Source of the DNA: Ischnura elegans
Lineage: Eukaryota; Arthropoda; Insecta; Odonata; Coenagrionidae
Length of the DNA: 64,000 nucleotides
Reading direction: 5' to 3'
Assembly (NCBI RefSeq): GCF_921293095.1
Contig: NC_060247.1
Coordinates: 110,193,111-110,257,110 of the forward strand
Part shown: in pieces, positions 49,801 to 61,330 of the stretch
Numbering within the stretch: the stretch's first letter is position 1
Layout of the letters: each line of letters begins with the position of its first letter
Notes under the pieces: model-generated
Databases searched by the model: none
What the model was told of the DNA's origin: nothing
Seen by the model: only the letters and a program-made list of their open reading frames with translations
Position numbers and translations under genes: made by a program

Positions 49801-52800
49801 CCTCTTTTAACTTCACAAATAATGACAATTGGTATCACTGGTTGATGATTAACTAGAATTTGAAACAATTGTGTCATTTAGTAAATAATTTCATTGATAT
49901 AATAGGAAATGGGGGTCCATGTTGGTGTTGTTGCTATCAAGTTGGCTTCCTAGCCAGTGGGTCCCGGTTCAAAGTTCGGAAGTGGCGAAACGTTTTTAGA
50001 GACAGCCCTATACCCCTGTATCGTCGCCTGCGTCGGGTGAAAGACTTATTGATGGAGGACTTAGTGGTGAGTTTAGGGGCCGTGCTGGCGTAAATAATCT
50101 AGGCGTGTAGTCGTTCTACAGGATATGAGCTGGCTTGAGTCGGTCGATGGACACAGTTCAAGGACTACCATAAATACTGAGTGTATAAGCCTTCTGTTCA
50201 GGGCTGAGTAAGGAATATTATCCCGTGTAATGCGGTTGCAGGGAAGATCGCACCGCGTCTTGGCGGGTAAAGTCGTGGGTAGACATTTCTAGATCTTTGT
50301 GAATAAAGACTTGTCGATGGGTGATGTGACGTGACACCGGGGTCGGACGTAGCTGGGCCATGTAATCACGCGGATGAGGTACGAGGTCCGTTGAGTACGG
50401 GTGTTCCACGGAGTCGATGAAGAAGTCCCCAGGGAGATGCAGTTGCTCCCCGAAGAGGGTTTCCTCGGGCGCCGTCTTCACGTCGCCTCTTCAGGTAGCG
50501 CGGAGGCACAGAACAGTGGTAGGTGGGGCATCTATCCAAGAGTTAAGTATAAAGACGCATAAAAGCCGCTTTGAGGACGCGGTACAGCTTTAAAGGAGTC
50601 CTTTGGCCAGGGGATAACTCGTGGTGCGTTGCCAATTTGTTTCCAGGTTTGCAAACGGAGGTTAAAAAAGAGAAGGGCGAAACGGACAGTCACGGTCACA
50701 CTTGATGTACTTTGTGCAGCCGTTGTGAGCGACCGTTCCCAGAAGAAAGGCGCGGAAGACGCTGTATTCGGTGATATGTACGAGGGGTTCTACCGCTGGC
50801 CAGTGAGATAACCGGTCGACCATGGTAAGGAGATAGAGGTAGGCGCCGCATGGTGGTATTGGTCCAACGATGTCAGCATTTGAGCGGAAGAATCGCATAG
50901 TTGAATCCCCCTTATCATTTTCCCGTGCAGTTCATCTGAGAATGACCAGGGTCACAAGCTCGTTCAAGATTTAATTCGACATGATATTCGAAAGAATCAT
51001 TATAACTTGTTTTTATAATATTCTTCCTATTATGGTAGGTTTCCATGGAGCATTTATGAAGAAAAATTCACTGACTGACGATTAATTTTGTGGTATTCCA
51101 TTGTAAGTTTTCTTGGATATTACAGGCGCAGCGCCTGACGATGATGATAATTCATTGAAGCACGGTTCGCGCCCTGTAAAAAATGAATGCTATAATAAAT
51201 TGTGTATTATCCAAGAAAACTCACTTAAGAATCATTCTGGTAGCCTCCCTTGTCTCAAGCACTTTACCATTAGGCTTACTCCCTTTCGTCCTTTTAGCTA
51301 TAAATCTTATTCTATTCCATTCTCTGCGTTGCTTACTTATCATATAACATTACTACCTTAAATTATTATTAAAGTATCCAAAAAATTGGGGCAGATTTCC
51401 TTGAAGTACTCAATCATTCAGGTAGCCTCTCCTTCCTTCATTAAATTTCCTCTTTGATTCACAGTAAGGCCTGCTACTTTTCATTCCATCTTAAAATCTT
51501 ATTTCCCTCCTTTCTCTTCCTCGCTCACCTAGCATTCTTCCCTCCAACATCGTTCTCAACATCTCCTCCCCGCTATGTACTCGCTAGATTCATTCCTTCT
51601 GTCTTCTCCGTAACTCAAAAACAAAGTTGCTACTCCTCTCCTACTATGTCCAACAGCGGATACGAGACCCTAGGGCGGGCTCACTAGGATACACTCCCGA
51701 GGGCAGGGTTTGGAAGCGTTAGCTTATCACCTCTGCACCTCAGAAGGATGTGGACTGGAGGGAAAAAAGGAAGGAAGAGCCGCCGCGGTAGGAGCCCAAC
51801 GACACCTCCTGGGAGTGGATAGGGAAGTGGGGATGGGACGAGGAATCCCGCACCGTCACAAAGGTAGGCGGGTCCTGCCATCAGCGAAACCAGGCAACAG
51901 CCATTGCTATTCTCACAATTTTGGAGGATTATCCGATGAGGAAAAATAATCCAACGATCAAATCGTTAGGTACTATGTCCAGCACTTCGTCATTCCTCCT
52001 TGTCTCATTCCACTTCACCTTCTTCATTCTTGGCAACACCCACATCTCAAACGCCTCCAGTCGTCTGTCGCCCTCCTTCCTAAGTGTCCACGTTTCCGCG
52101 CCATGATTATGAAATGTTATCAACCCCGATGTAAAGGCCGAACAGTGCTGTTTTCGGTGGTGTGTGAAATAAATAAACAAATAAAGAGCTGCACTTCAAA
52201 GCAGACTCTTCACCAACCGTTTCTCTCAACTCTTGCACAACGATCCTCACAGGAGTTCCTACCTGTTCATTAACGCCTCCTATGCTAATTATATTCTCTT
52301 CCTTTTTTTACGATATTTTATTAAAATAATGTATTAAGACTCAAAAGGATAGCGGTGGGAACCGGGTAAATCCCCCTAGAAGCTTTGCCACTGCTTTGAG
52401 TTGTCCATTAAATTGCTGGCAGTGGGTGGGTTAAGGGGTTGCTTACGTCATATTTTTGGTGACAACTGAAGCGACAGCGGAAAGATGTTTTCACTGGTAC
52501 CATAGAGAACCACTAGCAATCCCTAAATATTCTCATCGTTGTTGATAAATTATTTTTAACTCAGAGCTAATGAATTTTTTAAACATTCTAATTAAAACTT
52601 AAAAATTAAAGTGAAAATATTATAAAATAATAAAAGAAAGTGATAAAAACAAAAATTGTAATTTACACACTATTTAATACATTACTAAACGACTGAACAT
52701 GGTTTCAACACATCGTGTAATTTTCAAGGTAATGGCAAAGCAACACAATGTGCTGAAACAATAGTGGGTCGTCGAGTGTTGTATTAAATAGTGCGAAAAA

Positions 52801-54451
52801 TTTCGATTAGTGTTTTAACATGGATATACCAAACTTCAACAGAATCAAACCTGAAATGATTTCATATAAAAAAATGAAATTAAGCATTAAAACTTAAAAC
52901 CCCAATCCAATTATTTATGTCTAATATAACTTTAAATACTAAATTACATTTTGATGGATGCTTATTTAAAGAAAACTTTTGATGAAAATACTACCTGCAA
53001 AATTGCTGACATCGAGGGCATTCACTATTGTTGAAGTGCTTAGCTGCTTCTTCTATTTTCTCCGTAGTAAACTCCATTTGCATACAGACAAATACATCTA
53101 TTTTGGGATCCTAAAGAAATATTGGCCCAAAATTAGCTCCTAGCTTACAAAATCTACTGTATATGCTAGGGAAAAATTACCAATTTTTTTTAGCAAAAAA
53201 ATTCAAGGTTAACATCGCAAATAATGATAATTGACGTTGAACCTTCAAGCATTTTATCATTTCCAGGCATTACCATTGACAGTAGTGCCATTTCTTATGC
53301 ATAAAATCTTGCAACTAAGAATCATTAAATGAAACTTATAAAACTTATATAATGAATTATAAGAATACTTGTGAAAAATTAAACGCCAATTCTTTCCGAT
53401 GAATTTGAAATTCTCCTCATATTCTTGTCCTCATAGAAAATTGTGGCTATTTTAGACTATTAAGTCGCAGTTACTGCGTAATCCAGGCCATGAATAATAG
53501 CGTGCTGATGTATACTGATTTATGACCTCTTGCATATAAAACCTTTTTAATTTACGTCAGTTATAAATTTTACATTTAAAAATTTTTAATTTTATGAGTA
53601 CAAATCCATCCTATTTTTTATATTTGTGTTTCTAAGCATATTGATTCTGTTCATTCGAAAGAGATGTTGATGATATTTAATATTTTAAATTTTCATCATC
53701 TGGGTATTTGAAAATTCGTATAGTAAGTATATTGATTTTTTTCATTTTAATATCATTATGCTTGCCTTCATTAATTCTATGAATGGTATGTAAATATACC
53801 TAAAAGTTAGATGTTCTCATAGGAGTAATTTCAACCATTTACCATGTGTCTGTGAAAGTATATAGTTTACATGTATTGGGATACTGGCGTTTGAGAAGAA
53901 AATAATAAAATCATGCTTCTATAATTCTTACCAAGACAAATCTCTCACATTCTGTCAAATTCCTTTCGGGCGTGGTCGTTGCCGAGCACGGATCAAATGC
54001 TATAAGAATGGCGAAAAACCCTGTAAAAGAACGAGTTTTTCGGAGTACATCATAACAGCCTTCATTTCAATAAAACAAACTCCAATTGACAAAATTATTT
54101 CTGGAGATGAAAATTAGAAAATGCAGATCAAAATGGTCGAAAGCACAATTGTCTTTTGTTAATGATGAGTGGTTTTCAAAAGAGCCTTGCGAAAGACTAC
54201 AGCGCCTAGTGGCCCAAAATGCTAATATTTATTAAATTGAAACCCAAATTAAAGCAAAATACGTGAGCATATGTTTGCTGGTCGCTGTTGAAATTTGATC
54301 TCCATTAAATACTAAATGGCGAAACCGCGGTCGATTAAAGAAATTGTGTAAAATCACGAAGTCAAAACCTACCATTCACAATAGTATAAATTAACCAATA
54401 GGTACGTAAAAAAGACTTACCGATTGTGAAAATTTGCTTTAATGAATCCAT
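46899..54451 (-). CDS. Gene D: 14-cysteine secreted glycoprotein (27 kDa hemolymph glycoprotein-like), complete
   Basis: Six exons on the - strand: 54421..54451, 53932..54020, 52995..53110, 49547..49698, 48108..48258, 46899..47028; total 669 nt, 222 residues, stop TAA. Phases 1,0,2,1,2 match B and C. Exon 1 gives MDSLKQIFTI, exon 2 GFFAILIAFDPCSATTTPE: a signal peptide with cleavage probably near CSA. Fourteen shared cysteines follow (TEC, FVC, SECPRC, QFC, LEC, FVC, DRC, GEC, SFC, QTC, LEC, EPC, GAC). Sequons are NLT, NNS and NAT. Exons 1-3 were found by inverting the sequence and searching for the family's cysteine pattern and phase, and all splice borders fit. It is the closest relative of E and lies head-to-tail behind it. 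Role inferred as extracellular hemolymph protein. Confidence 0.85.
48567..48782 (-). mobile_element. tRNA-derived SINE in gene D intron 4
   Basis: The - strand head GCCGGCCTCGGTGGC..GGGTAACG resembles a tRNA A box, followed by CTCGCCTGCCAAACAAGAGG (tRNA-Gly-like anticodon arm) and a perfect B box GGTTCGAGTCCCGCC. The 3' end is A/T-rich (AATAAAATAAAAT). Gene E lacks it at the matching place, so it came after the D/E split. Confidence 0.75.
49905..50940 (-). mobile_element. Ty3/gypsy integrase remnant with adjoining SINE-like head, gene D intron 3
   Basis: 49905-50060 carries a tRNA-like block with CCCGGTTCAAAG, related to the SINE at 41046. Beyond it on the - strand, 50898-50662 encodes an integrase-like segment (ADIVGPIPP, TMVDRLSHWP) with the expected T-D-R replaced by C-D-R. 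50481-50218 encodes a typical gypsy C-terminal tail (QLRPTPVSRHITH, FIHKDLEMSTH). The same composite occurs in gene E intron 3 at the same distance upstream of exon 4, so it predates the duplication. Interrupted and dead. Homology resumes at 52190-52310. Confidence 0.75.
51430..52130 (-). mobile_element. Non-LTR retrotransposon 3' fragment, gene D intron 3
   Basis: The - strand frame near 52115-51980 encodes GAETWTLRKEGDRRLEAFEM, the C-terminal region typical of insect endonuclease-reverse transcriptases. 51450-51690 is the inverse of 59700-59880, where the same element appears on the + strand. A 200-bp GC-rich segment (51700-51900) lies between these parts and is of unknown origin. Confidence 0.65.
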
Positions 54452-54519
54452 GCCGAGGGTTGGTTGAATAATTCCTAGGAGATTTTGCTCGCCTTAAATG
54501 CTATGATGTTTGTGGATCG

Positions 54520-54840
54520 CACTCTTGTGAATGCTGGAGAGTCAGCTTACTCTTCCCTGAGCAAAGGTTCAAATCCGCCAAGTGGCGGATATTTTTCACT
54601 GAACGACCGATCCCTCGTTGTGCTATTTATGGAGGGCACTTGAAGTACAGCAGTCCCTCCGTCGCGTCGAGCGGGACACTAAGCGGTTGTCACCTCAGCG
54701 TCTTTCTTCAAGAGCAGGCTAGCGTTTTGTATGTTCCAGCCTATTTGCTTTTCAGTCCTTCCTTATGGATCAAATTAATAAGATCTCGGTTACCTCCTCC
54801 AAAGACCTTGCTTGCACCTAAGCTTGCTTCTTCTCTATTA
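54520..54840 (+). mobile_element. Old SINE just upstream of gene D
   Basis: A diverged copy of the 41046-41349 SINE: B box AGGTTCAAATCC, CAGTCCCTCCGTCGCGTCGA, CTTCAAGAGCAGGCTAGCG, and a closing TCGGTTACCTCCTCCAAA block. It starts about 70 bases upstream of the gene D start codon (gene D runs the other way), so it may form part of the promoter or 5' UTR. Confidence 0.65.
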
Positions 54841-55834
54841 CTTTGAGCTGAAAATTTTCCTGGTTTAAGGAACAGCAAAATTTGCGCTTGTACTCTTTGA
54901 AGTATTGGGCAATCGAGTGATCAGAGAAAGAAATGCACGCCTATCGTCACGGACTAATTCAGTCCACGATCTTTGGCCTTACTGATTAGCTCTTGGAGTG
55001 ATTGGGCCTTTATCCCTCTAACAAAAATACAGAGAAACTTTTAGATAACGGGTAAGAGCACCGTAGTCTAATCAATGGAATGATCCCAATCCCGAGACAT
55101 GCTAAGGAATTGCGCACTTAAAGAAAGTGCCGAGATAAATGACCCTCACTCACATGTGTGAATGAAGAACTAATGCAACTTAAAGTTTTTCTCTGTGCAT
55201 ATTATTGGAAAAAGGAACGCGACTTGGAGGATAGATTACTTGGATTCTATGCGCCTGCATCTACGCGGTGCCGTAGAAGCCAACACAAGAGTGTGAGGCA
55301 GATGGTGAGAAATTACGTTGTCAAAATAAATTTATTTTTATTGCATCTGATTACATATTACTTGGGAAATGTTTTCTTAATATTCTCTCCCTTATTATTG
55401 TAATGAATTCTGTGATTTTGACTTGGCGTAATTTACTTTGGTGGAACATATTTGTTTCTTTATTGCCAAGCAAGTTGTGCCAGTACTTATTTATTTTTTC
55501 ATTGGTTGAGCAGAAATTGTCATCTGTATTAGTAATTTTCGTAAGGAGAAACACCGAGCATAATACGTTTTACTGATTCATTTACTGATCATGGGTTTGG
55601 GGCTTGGCGGGTCAAACCTTGTAAATTGGTTATAGATGAAATTGGATGATCTTGGTGACTTATATATATGAAAATATTTATGCATGCCTTTTATGACTCT
55701 AAACAAGTAAAATTCTCACATTTTGGTCATACTTGACGTTAAGTGATCAAGCATTTGGAAAAGACAAGAAAAGTAATCAAGTCATTGAAATTCTTTTGAT
55801 ATTTACTTGACCCGTAATGTCATGTACACACAAG

Positions 55835-58800
55835 TTACAAGTCATATTTAGCGCATGATGCAATGCCCGTGAAGGCGGATATTGCACCCCCGACAAAGTC
55901 CTTCAATCCTGAGGAGCATGGTTCGATATTCTCCTTTGAGCACTCCAGATACGTTATGACGCCCCTGTTATGAGAAAAAATCACGAATAATTAAACTAAC
56001 AAATTAGTTGTCGATGCTAATTAGTTTGACGTTAAAAGTATGACAAATTACCAGTAAGATAATCGTTTATGTAATTTGTAATATTAAACATAGAATGTCA
56101 ATATCAGGAAACGTTAATTGAGCGACAATATTTAAATATATTTGTTGATAAATACTTTCACTACTATCTTTGCAATAATCATCGTATTAAATTCTTTTTT
56201 ACCTCATCTTCATGTATTACTTTTGGGTTTGACGATTATTGAATTTTTTCATATGTTCAACAGTGAGCAGAAATATCAGATATCGGCGAATTCAGGACTC
56301 TGTAAATGCTGCATACTGTCGAAATCTAAATCCACCGAGTGTGTCCTACGTGTTGGGGACGGCAAATCCGTTTAGATGTAGAAGTTTGGCACAAAGTCAG
56401 TGAGTTTGCACGTCAACCATGCTTTAGTGGCTGAATGTGACGGCATTCTAAATTTAATTGAGTATATGCTTCAGTTAGAGATGTGACGCTTCTTGAGTTA
56501 CAGACGGTAAGCCTCCCACAACATTATGTGCTTCACATCTCCTGGGGTTGAGGGCAACCGGTCTTAGCTCTTTTATTACCAGTCAAGGTGGAAACCATGG
56601 TAGTTTGGCAGATCGACACGCATTTCAGTGCAAGCGTAGTAACATTTTCTTAGCTATAACTAACGCTAGCTTACGTCAGGCTAACAGTTAACTTACGCTG
56701 GCTAACAGCTATGAAACTGCGATTTCAAAGGTAGGGAAAACCCCCACATAATTACCACGAGTTTTACCTCACCTGTTTTTTTATTTATTGGCATGTTGTA
56801 ATTTTCACGAGTACGAGAAAAAATAGACATGCGTGGTTGTGAGGAGACTACTTGATAGGAGAATTCAGTGGAAAGCTGCGTAAAACCAAAATAACGATTC
56901 TTGACTAGTTATTGACTAGAACTTGTGTACAACTTGTCTAGTTCATTTTATTTTAGGAACAGGCAATAAGTTATAGATTCCATAACACGATGTATATTCA
57001 TTAAATAATTGTACTTACTGGCAAGTTTGATTTCCAAAGAAGAGGTCATTTTCTGCATGCTGATTTTCACAGAAACTCAGGTAGCTCGGTAAGTGAATCA
57101 TTGGCATATAATGTGTGCATACTTGGCCGTGCTCATGCAAACATCGCTCATTTTCTTCATTTGTCATCTCTGGAAGAATATCATAGGTTATACAGCATTA
57201 TCTAAGATGAATATAAAAAAATATATCCTTTCAAATTTATGAGGGCGGATTTTTTTCATTTTCCGAACTCTTAAAAATTTAAAAACACTTTATAAGTGAC
57301 AGGCGGGTATTGCTCAGATAGGGCAACTGCGCGTCCTCCCCACCATACGCTCAAGAAACTTCTCACCGTAAGTTGATAGTTTAAAGTTTGTAATCTCATT
57401 AGCTACTCTGCCCCATATGATGATTTCGCCAAAGACGCACTGCGGAGCGACAGACAGAAAACTCGCCGAAAGGTTTCAGCGTCGACATCATCTTGACCTT
57501 TACGCCGATAAAAGAGAATTAATTTGATGCACAGTGGCTGGAGTGTTAAACTTTGTGGAATACTAGGTCCATTCCTATTCAAAAGAAAAGAATACACATG
57601 CTGACAAATGGAAGTGTCATCTCAGCGCTGAAGCAGACCAACTGCTCCTTGAGTAATTTCATTGGGGCATTTTCGATCACCCGCCGCACAGTGGGTGGAA
57701 ATCGGAAAAAGCCGGACAAAACTACAAAATGGCTTTTTTTGAGTTATAAACTTGAAACTTCGCAGGTATACTAAAAAACGATTGAAATTTATTGATATGT
57801 ACTTCATTTGACATAGATCCTACCCGTTACTGAGATACAGAGGCTCAAACGTGACGAAATTTCCATAAAAACTTCGCCGTGCAATGCCAACCTAGTGCCG
57901 CGTGGCTTCGGACATTACGCTGAAATAAAGATGTGGCTAGGAGGAAAGCTATTGCAAATAAGCGATGAGCTTCACGACAAGGCAAATTTCATTGAAAGTT
58001 AATTGCGTCACCTTCTATGGTAGGCATCTTAAAGCATTTCCAAAGGCGTGACCAATAGGGTAGTTTCCTTCATCAAATAAAACGAAAGGCATTGATTGCG
58101 ATTCGTTACCCACCGTTAGTGTATTCATAATATACAAATCATTTGGTTTTAGAAATACCGGTTTAGACGAATGGCAGAGGGTCAATTTTTATCCTCATTT
58201 GAAAAAGGCCAGATTGGCGCCCATACGATGCCACGCCACGTGACGTCACAGGGGCCTAGTTTCTATACGAGTAGATAGGAGTTTTACATCTTCTGATGTT
58301 ACCAATACATGCATGAGGCACAGAGCTCAGGGAAACATGTCTTCATAATCACCTTTTAAAACTGGCTAAGGTCGGATAGTTTTCCTCGTTTGATAACGGC
58401 ATAAATAATCCTTATTTAAGCCAAGCGCTACCATCTAGCAGGGTACTCCGCTATCTGATAGCAGCCTGCGTCGTATCGACGCTCAAGCCTCGCCCAAAGA
58501 TCACCTCATAAGGATGGAGGTGGAACCAGAAATCCATCAACCGGACTTTTTCCCATCATTCCTACTTAGCCATCGCGTTTTCGCGCGCTTGAAATTTTTC
58601 ACTTTTCATTTAATCGCGAAAAATAGATATCGTCATTTAAAAATCTAAAAGCGTGAAATACGTACTCCAGGAGTAATAGATTGGATTTTTCGATTTAGGC
58701 AATAAAAAAATAATCAAAAACCACCCTATTATTACATGATAGAGGCGATTATGGTGAAAAGACACCACGACTGTGCTCAATATTTAGCTATGAAACAATT

Positions 58801-60930
58801 TTTCATCAATCACTTCGTCTTCTGTTTATGATCCATCGTAAGCTGAAAGAAACTGCCCTCAATATCAATAATTGACTTAATACATTTTTCACTATGCTGA
58901 ACATTTTTCACCGCTCTGAAATAAAACATGAGGCCCAATTCCACGTATCATCAACCTTAATTATCGTACACCGGAAATCAGATTTTTGTAAACTGATGGA
59001 TAAAAATAAGTTTCCGGACAGATCATATTGCACTGCTTGGTACAGATAGCTAATTAAAGGCGATATAAATTTTTCTTATCTTTACAATGTCAATTAATAC
59101 AAAAATTACTGTCCATCGCTTGATCACGCCAAAAAGTTTTCCTTTTTTATTAAAAATAGGACTGGTTAAACCATTTATTAAAGTGGGTAAACTTTTCTCG
59201 GGATTCCCACCGGGTTAATGTTTTAATATCGGCCAACGTTTCAAGTACCGTCTCGGCACTCATCTTCAGGGCTGAATCTTGAGGGCATTCAGCCCTGAAG
59301 ATGAGTGCCGAGACGGTACTTGAAACGTTGGCCGATATTAAAACACTAACCCGGTGGAAATCCCGAGAAAATTTTACCCACATTATTCGCCGGGAAAGCA
59401 TTAAATCATATTTCATTTATTAAAGTGTCTATGTTATGTAAGAGCTTAAAGAAAAGGTTAATGAAGAGTTTGATCTGGAGTGTAACTCTCTACGGTGCGG
59501 AAACGTGGACACTGAGGAAAGAAGACGGGAGAAGATTGGAGGCATTCGAGATGTGGATATGGAGAAGAATGGAGAGGAAATGGAACGACGAAGTGCTGGA
59601 CATGGTGGGTGAGGAGAGGCAGCATTTAGATGAGATACGGAGGAGACAGAAGGTATGGATGGAGGGAATACTTAGCGGGGAGGGGATGTTGAAAAAGGTG
59701 TTAGAGGGTAGAATGTTAGGGAAACGAGGGAGGGGAAGGAAAAGAATAGGATTTTTAGATAGATTGAAAGGGAGTAGGCCTTACAGTGAATTGAAGAGGG
59801 CAGTGTTGGAAGAAAAGGGAGGTTCCCAGAGAACATCTTTATTACTCCATGGAAACCTACCTTAATCGGTAGAATACTCAAATTCAATTCATTCAGCGAT
59901 ATACATGTATATCGGTGTATACACAGGTATAAAGTGCTCGGGGGTAACTGGGCTCTTAAGTTAACTGGACCTCATTCGGTCCCATGTTGTGAGTGTGGGC
60001 TGCTGTAGAATTTAACTGTGGATATTTTTCAAAGGAGTGAACTGTCTCGGAAGCACCTGATATAGCATCGTTATTTAGAAAACTATGTTATGAAAAAATT
60101 GTAATCACTAGCAAGCTAACTGTTCATGGCAAGTTTTACCACAAAATATAGTAAGAATAAGCATGATGGATTAATCTTGGAAAACATTAATTATTGTAGG
60201 ACTCAAAAATCATCATTATTATTTTATTATTATTATTACTATTATTATTATTATTATTATATTACCCATATTATCCTGATTATTTTTTAAATTAATCTAG
60301 CCTTAATCATGATTGGTGACTATATTTTGTATTTCTAATTTCCATTATGCTATTGTATTGGCCAATAACAATTGGATGCCACAAAGAGGATGTTTCTTGT
60401 AATAGATTTTTATACATAATTTTTATAAAAATGAGCATATGAGTTATTAAAATGAATTCTTCAAAAAAATGGAGCATAGGAGTTTTATTAAAACAAATTA
60501 TCTGGAAGAATTTACTGCATTCAAAGAGCAACTTAGTGTTGAAATGAATTGTTCAATGAGTCTTTCATGCCTCAGGAATTTATGCAGAGACAACGGTAAT
60601 GATTCGTTTCCGTGGAAGTGAGCCAAATTAGTGATCTGGCACTCCAGCGTCGTAGATGGTCATTGATAGAACTTCGAAAATTGCCCGCATATGGCTAAGT
60701 GTAACGTAATTCGAATAACAACTCCTAATTCAGAAATACAAAGTATCTCCCACTAAACTTAAAATGAAATCAATTTACCGGCTAACATCGTTCCATTATT
60801 GTCGCAAACGAATGGAATCCCAATCTTGAAGAAATCCACTAAAAATTCTGTCATTTCCTTTGTCCTTGGCAAGATTCGAGACAGATTGGTCGCTCGCTCT
60901 TGAATGCATTCCATCACATATTGCCTGCGG
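55835..60930 (-). CDS. Gene E: 14-cysteine secreted glycoprotein (27 kDa hemolymph glycoprotein-like), 5' partial
   Basis: Three exons are visible on the - strand: 60779..60930, 57019..57169, 55835..55964 (stop TAA), giving 143 residues. Exons 1-3 should lie beyond 64000, because intron 3 is filled by a gypsy-type element that runs almost to the window edge. Cysteines MEC, FVC, ERC, QVC, SFC, QTC, LEC, EPC and SC match D. Sequons are NGT and NQT. Introns 4-5 and the 3' flank align with gene D; about 50 bases after the stop are nearly identical. Exon 5 differs from D at 20 of 49 full codons by replacement and only 2 silently. The frame is intact; function as for D. Confidence 0.82.
57500..59181. 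other. Gene E intron 4 segment without a gene D counterpart
   Basis: Homology with gene D intron 4 is interrupted between about 57500 and 60060. This part shows no recognised coding sequence; its GC-richer stretches (57880-57950, 58200-58300) look like dispersed repeat. It precedes a palindrome and a LINE fragment. Confidence 0.4.
59182..59382. repeat. Palindromic foldback element 3 with hammerhead-like core (gene E intron 4)
   Basis: Arms about 59182-59277 and 59287-59382 are near-perfect reverse complements. Outer ends are GTGGGTAAACTTTTCTCGGG and its inverse. Next to the loop on the + strand, CTGAAGA (59295-59301) is followed by a GAGTGCC/GGTACTT stem and GAAAC (59322-59326). Same family as 22141-22338 and 34806-34930. 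Confidence 0.8.
59425..59870 (+). pseudogene. LINE endonuclease-reverse transcriptase C-terminal fragment
   Basis: A 146-codon frame with TLYGAETWTLRKEDGRRLEA, FEMWIWRRMERKWNDEVLDM and a basic GKRGRGRKRIGFLDRLKG tail, the usual C-terminus of insect non-LTR RT proteins. The N-terminal RT is absent, as in a typical 5'-truncated insertion. It is absent from gene D intron 4; a sister copy lies in gene D intron 3 (51430-52130). Confidence 0.75.
60207..60262 (+). repeat. ATT/TTA microsatellite
   Basis: An imperfect (ATT)n tract of about 56 bases in gene E intron 4, likely polymorphic. Confidence 0.7.
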
Positions 60931-61139
60931 CTGGTGGGAGACCGAAAAAATAAAAATATCATTTTAAAAATAAGTTATAGTGAACATTTATGATTTTTGG
61001 TGGTGAATATTACGCCTGTTGACTACTTCTTAAGTGTAAATTAACAAATAATGAGAATGGGTGTCATTGGTTAGTGATTAACTAGAATTTGAAACAAATG
61101 AACAATTAAGTTAATACTTTCACTGGTAAAATAGGGATA

Positions 61140-61330
61140 GGGGTTCGTGTTGTTGACGTAGCTATCAAGTTGACTTCCTAGCCGGTGGGTGCCGGTTCAA
61201 AGGTCGAAAGTGGCAACGAGTTTATAAGGACTGCCTGATACTCTTGCATTGTCGCCAGCATCGGATGAAAGACTAATTGATGGAGGAGCTAGTGGTAAAT
61301 TTTTGATGTTGAGCTTAGCGGCGGTGCTAG
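61140..61330 (+). repeat. SINE-like head in gene E intron 3
   Basis: Matches 49905-50090 in gene D (GCTATCAAGTTG..CTTCCTAGCCGGTGGG, GCCGGTTCAAAGG). A shared insertion inherited through the D/E duplication. Confidence 0.55.

Noticed and set aside
59425-59865. Host gene encoding a basic 146-residue protein
   Set aside because: Matches the C-terminus of insect non-LTR retrotransposon proteins and recurs inverted at 51430-52130.
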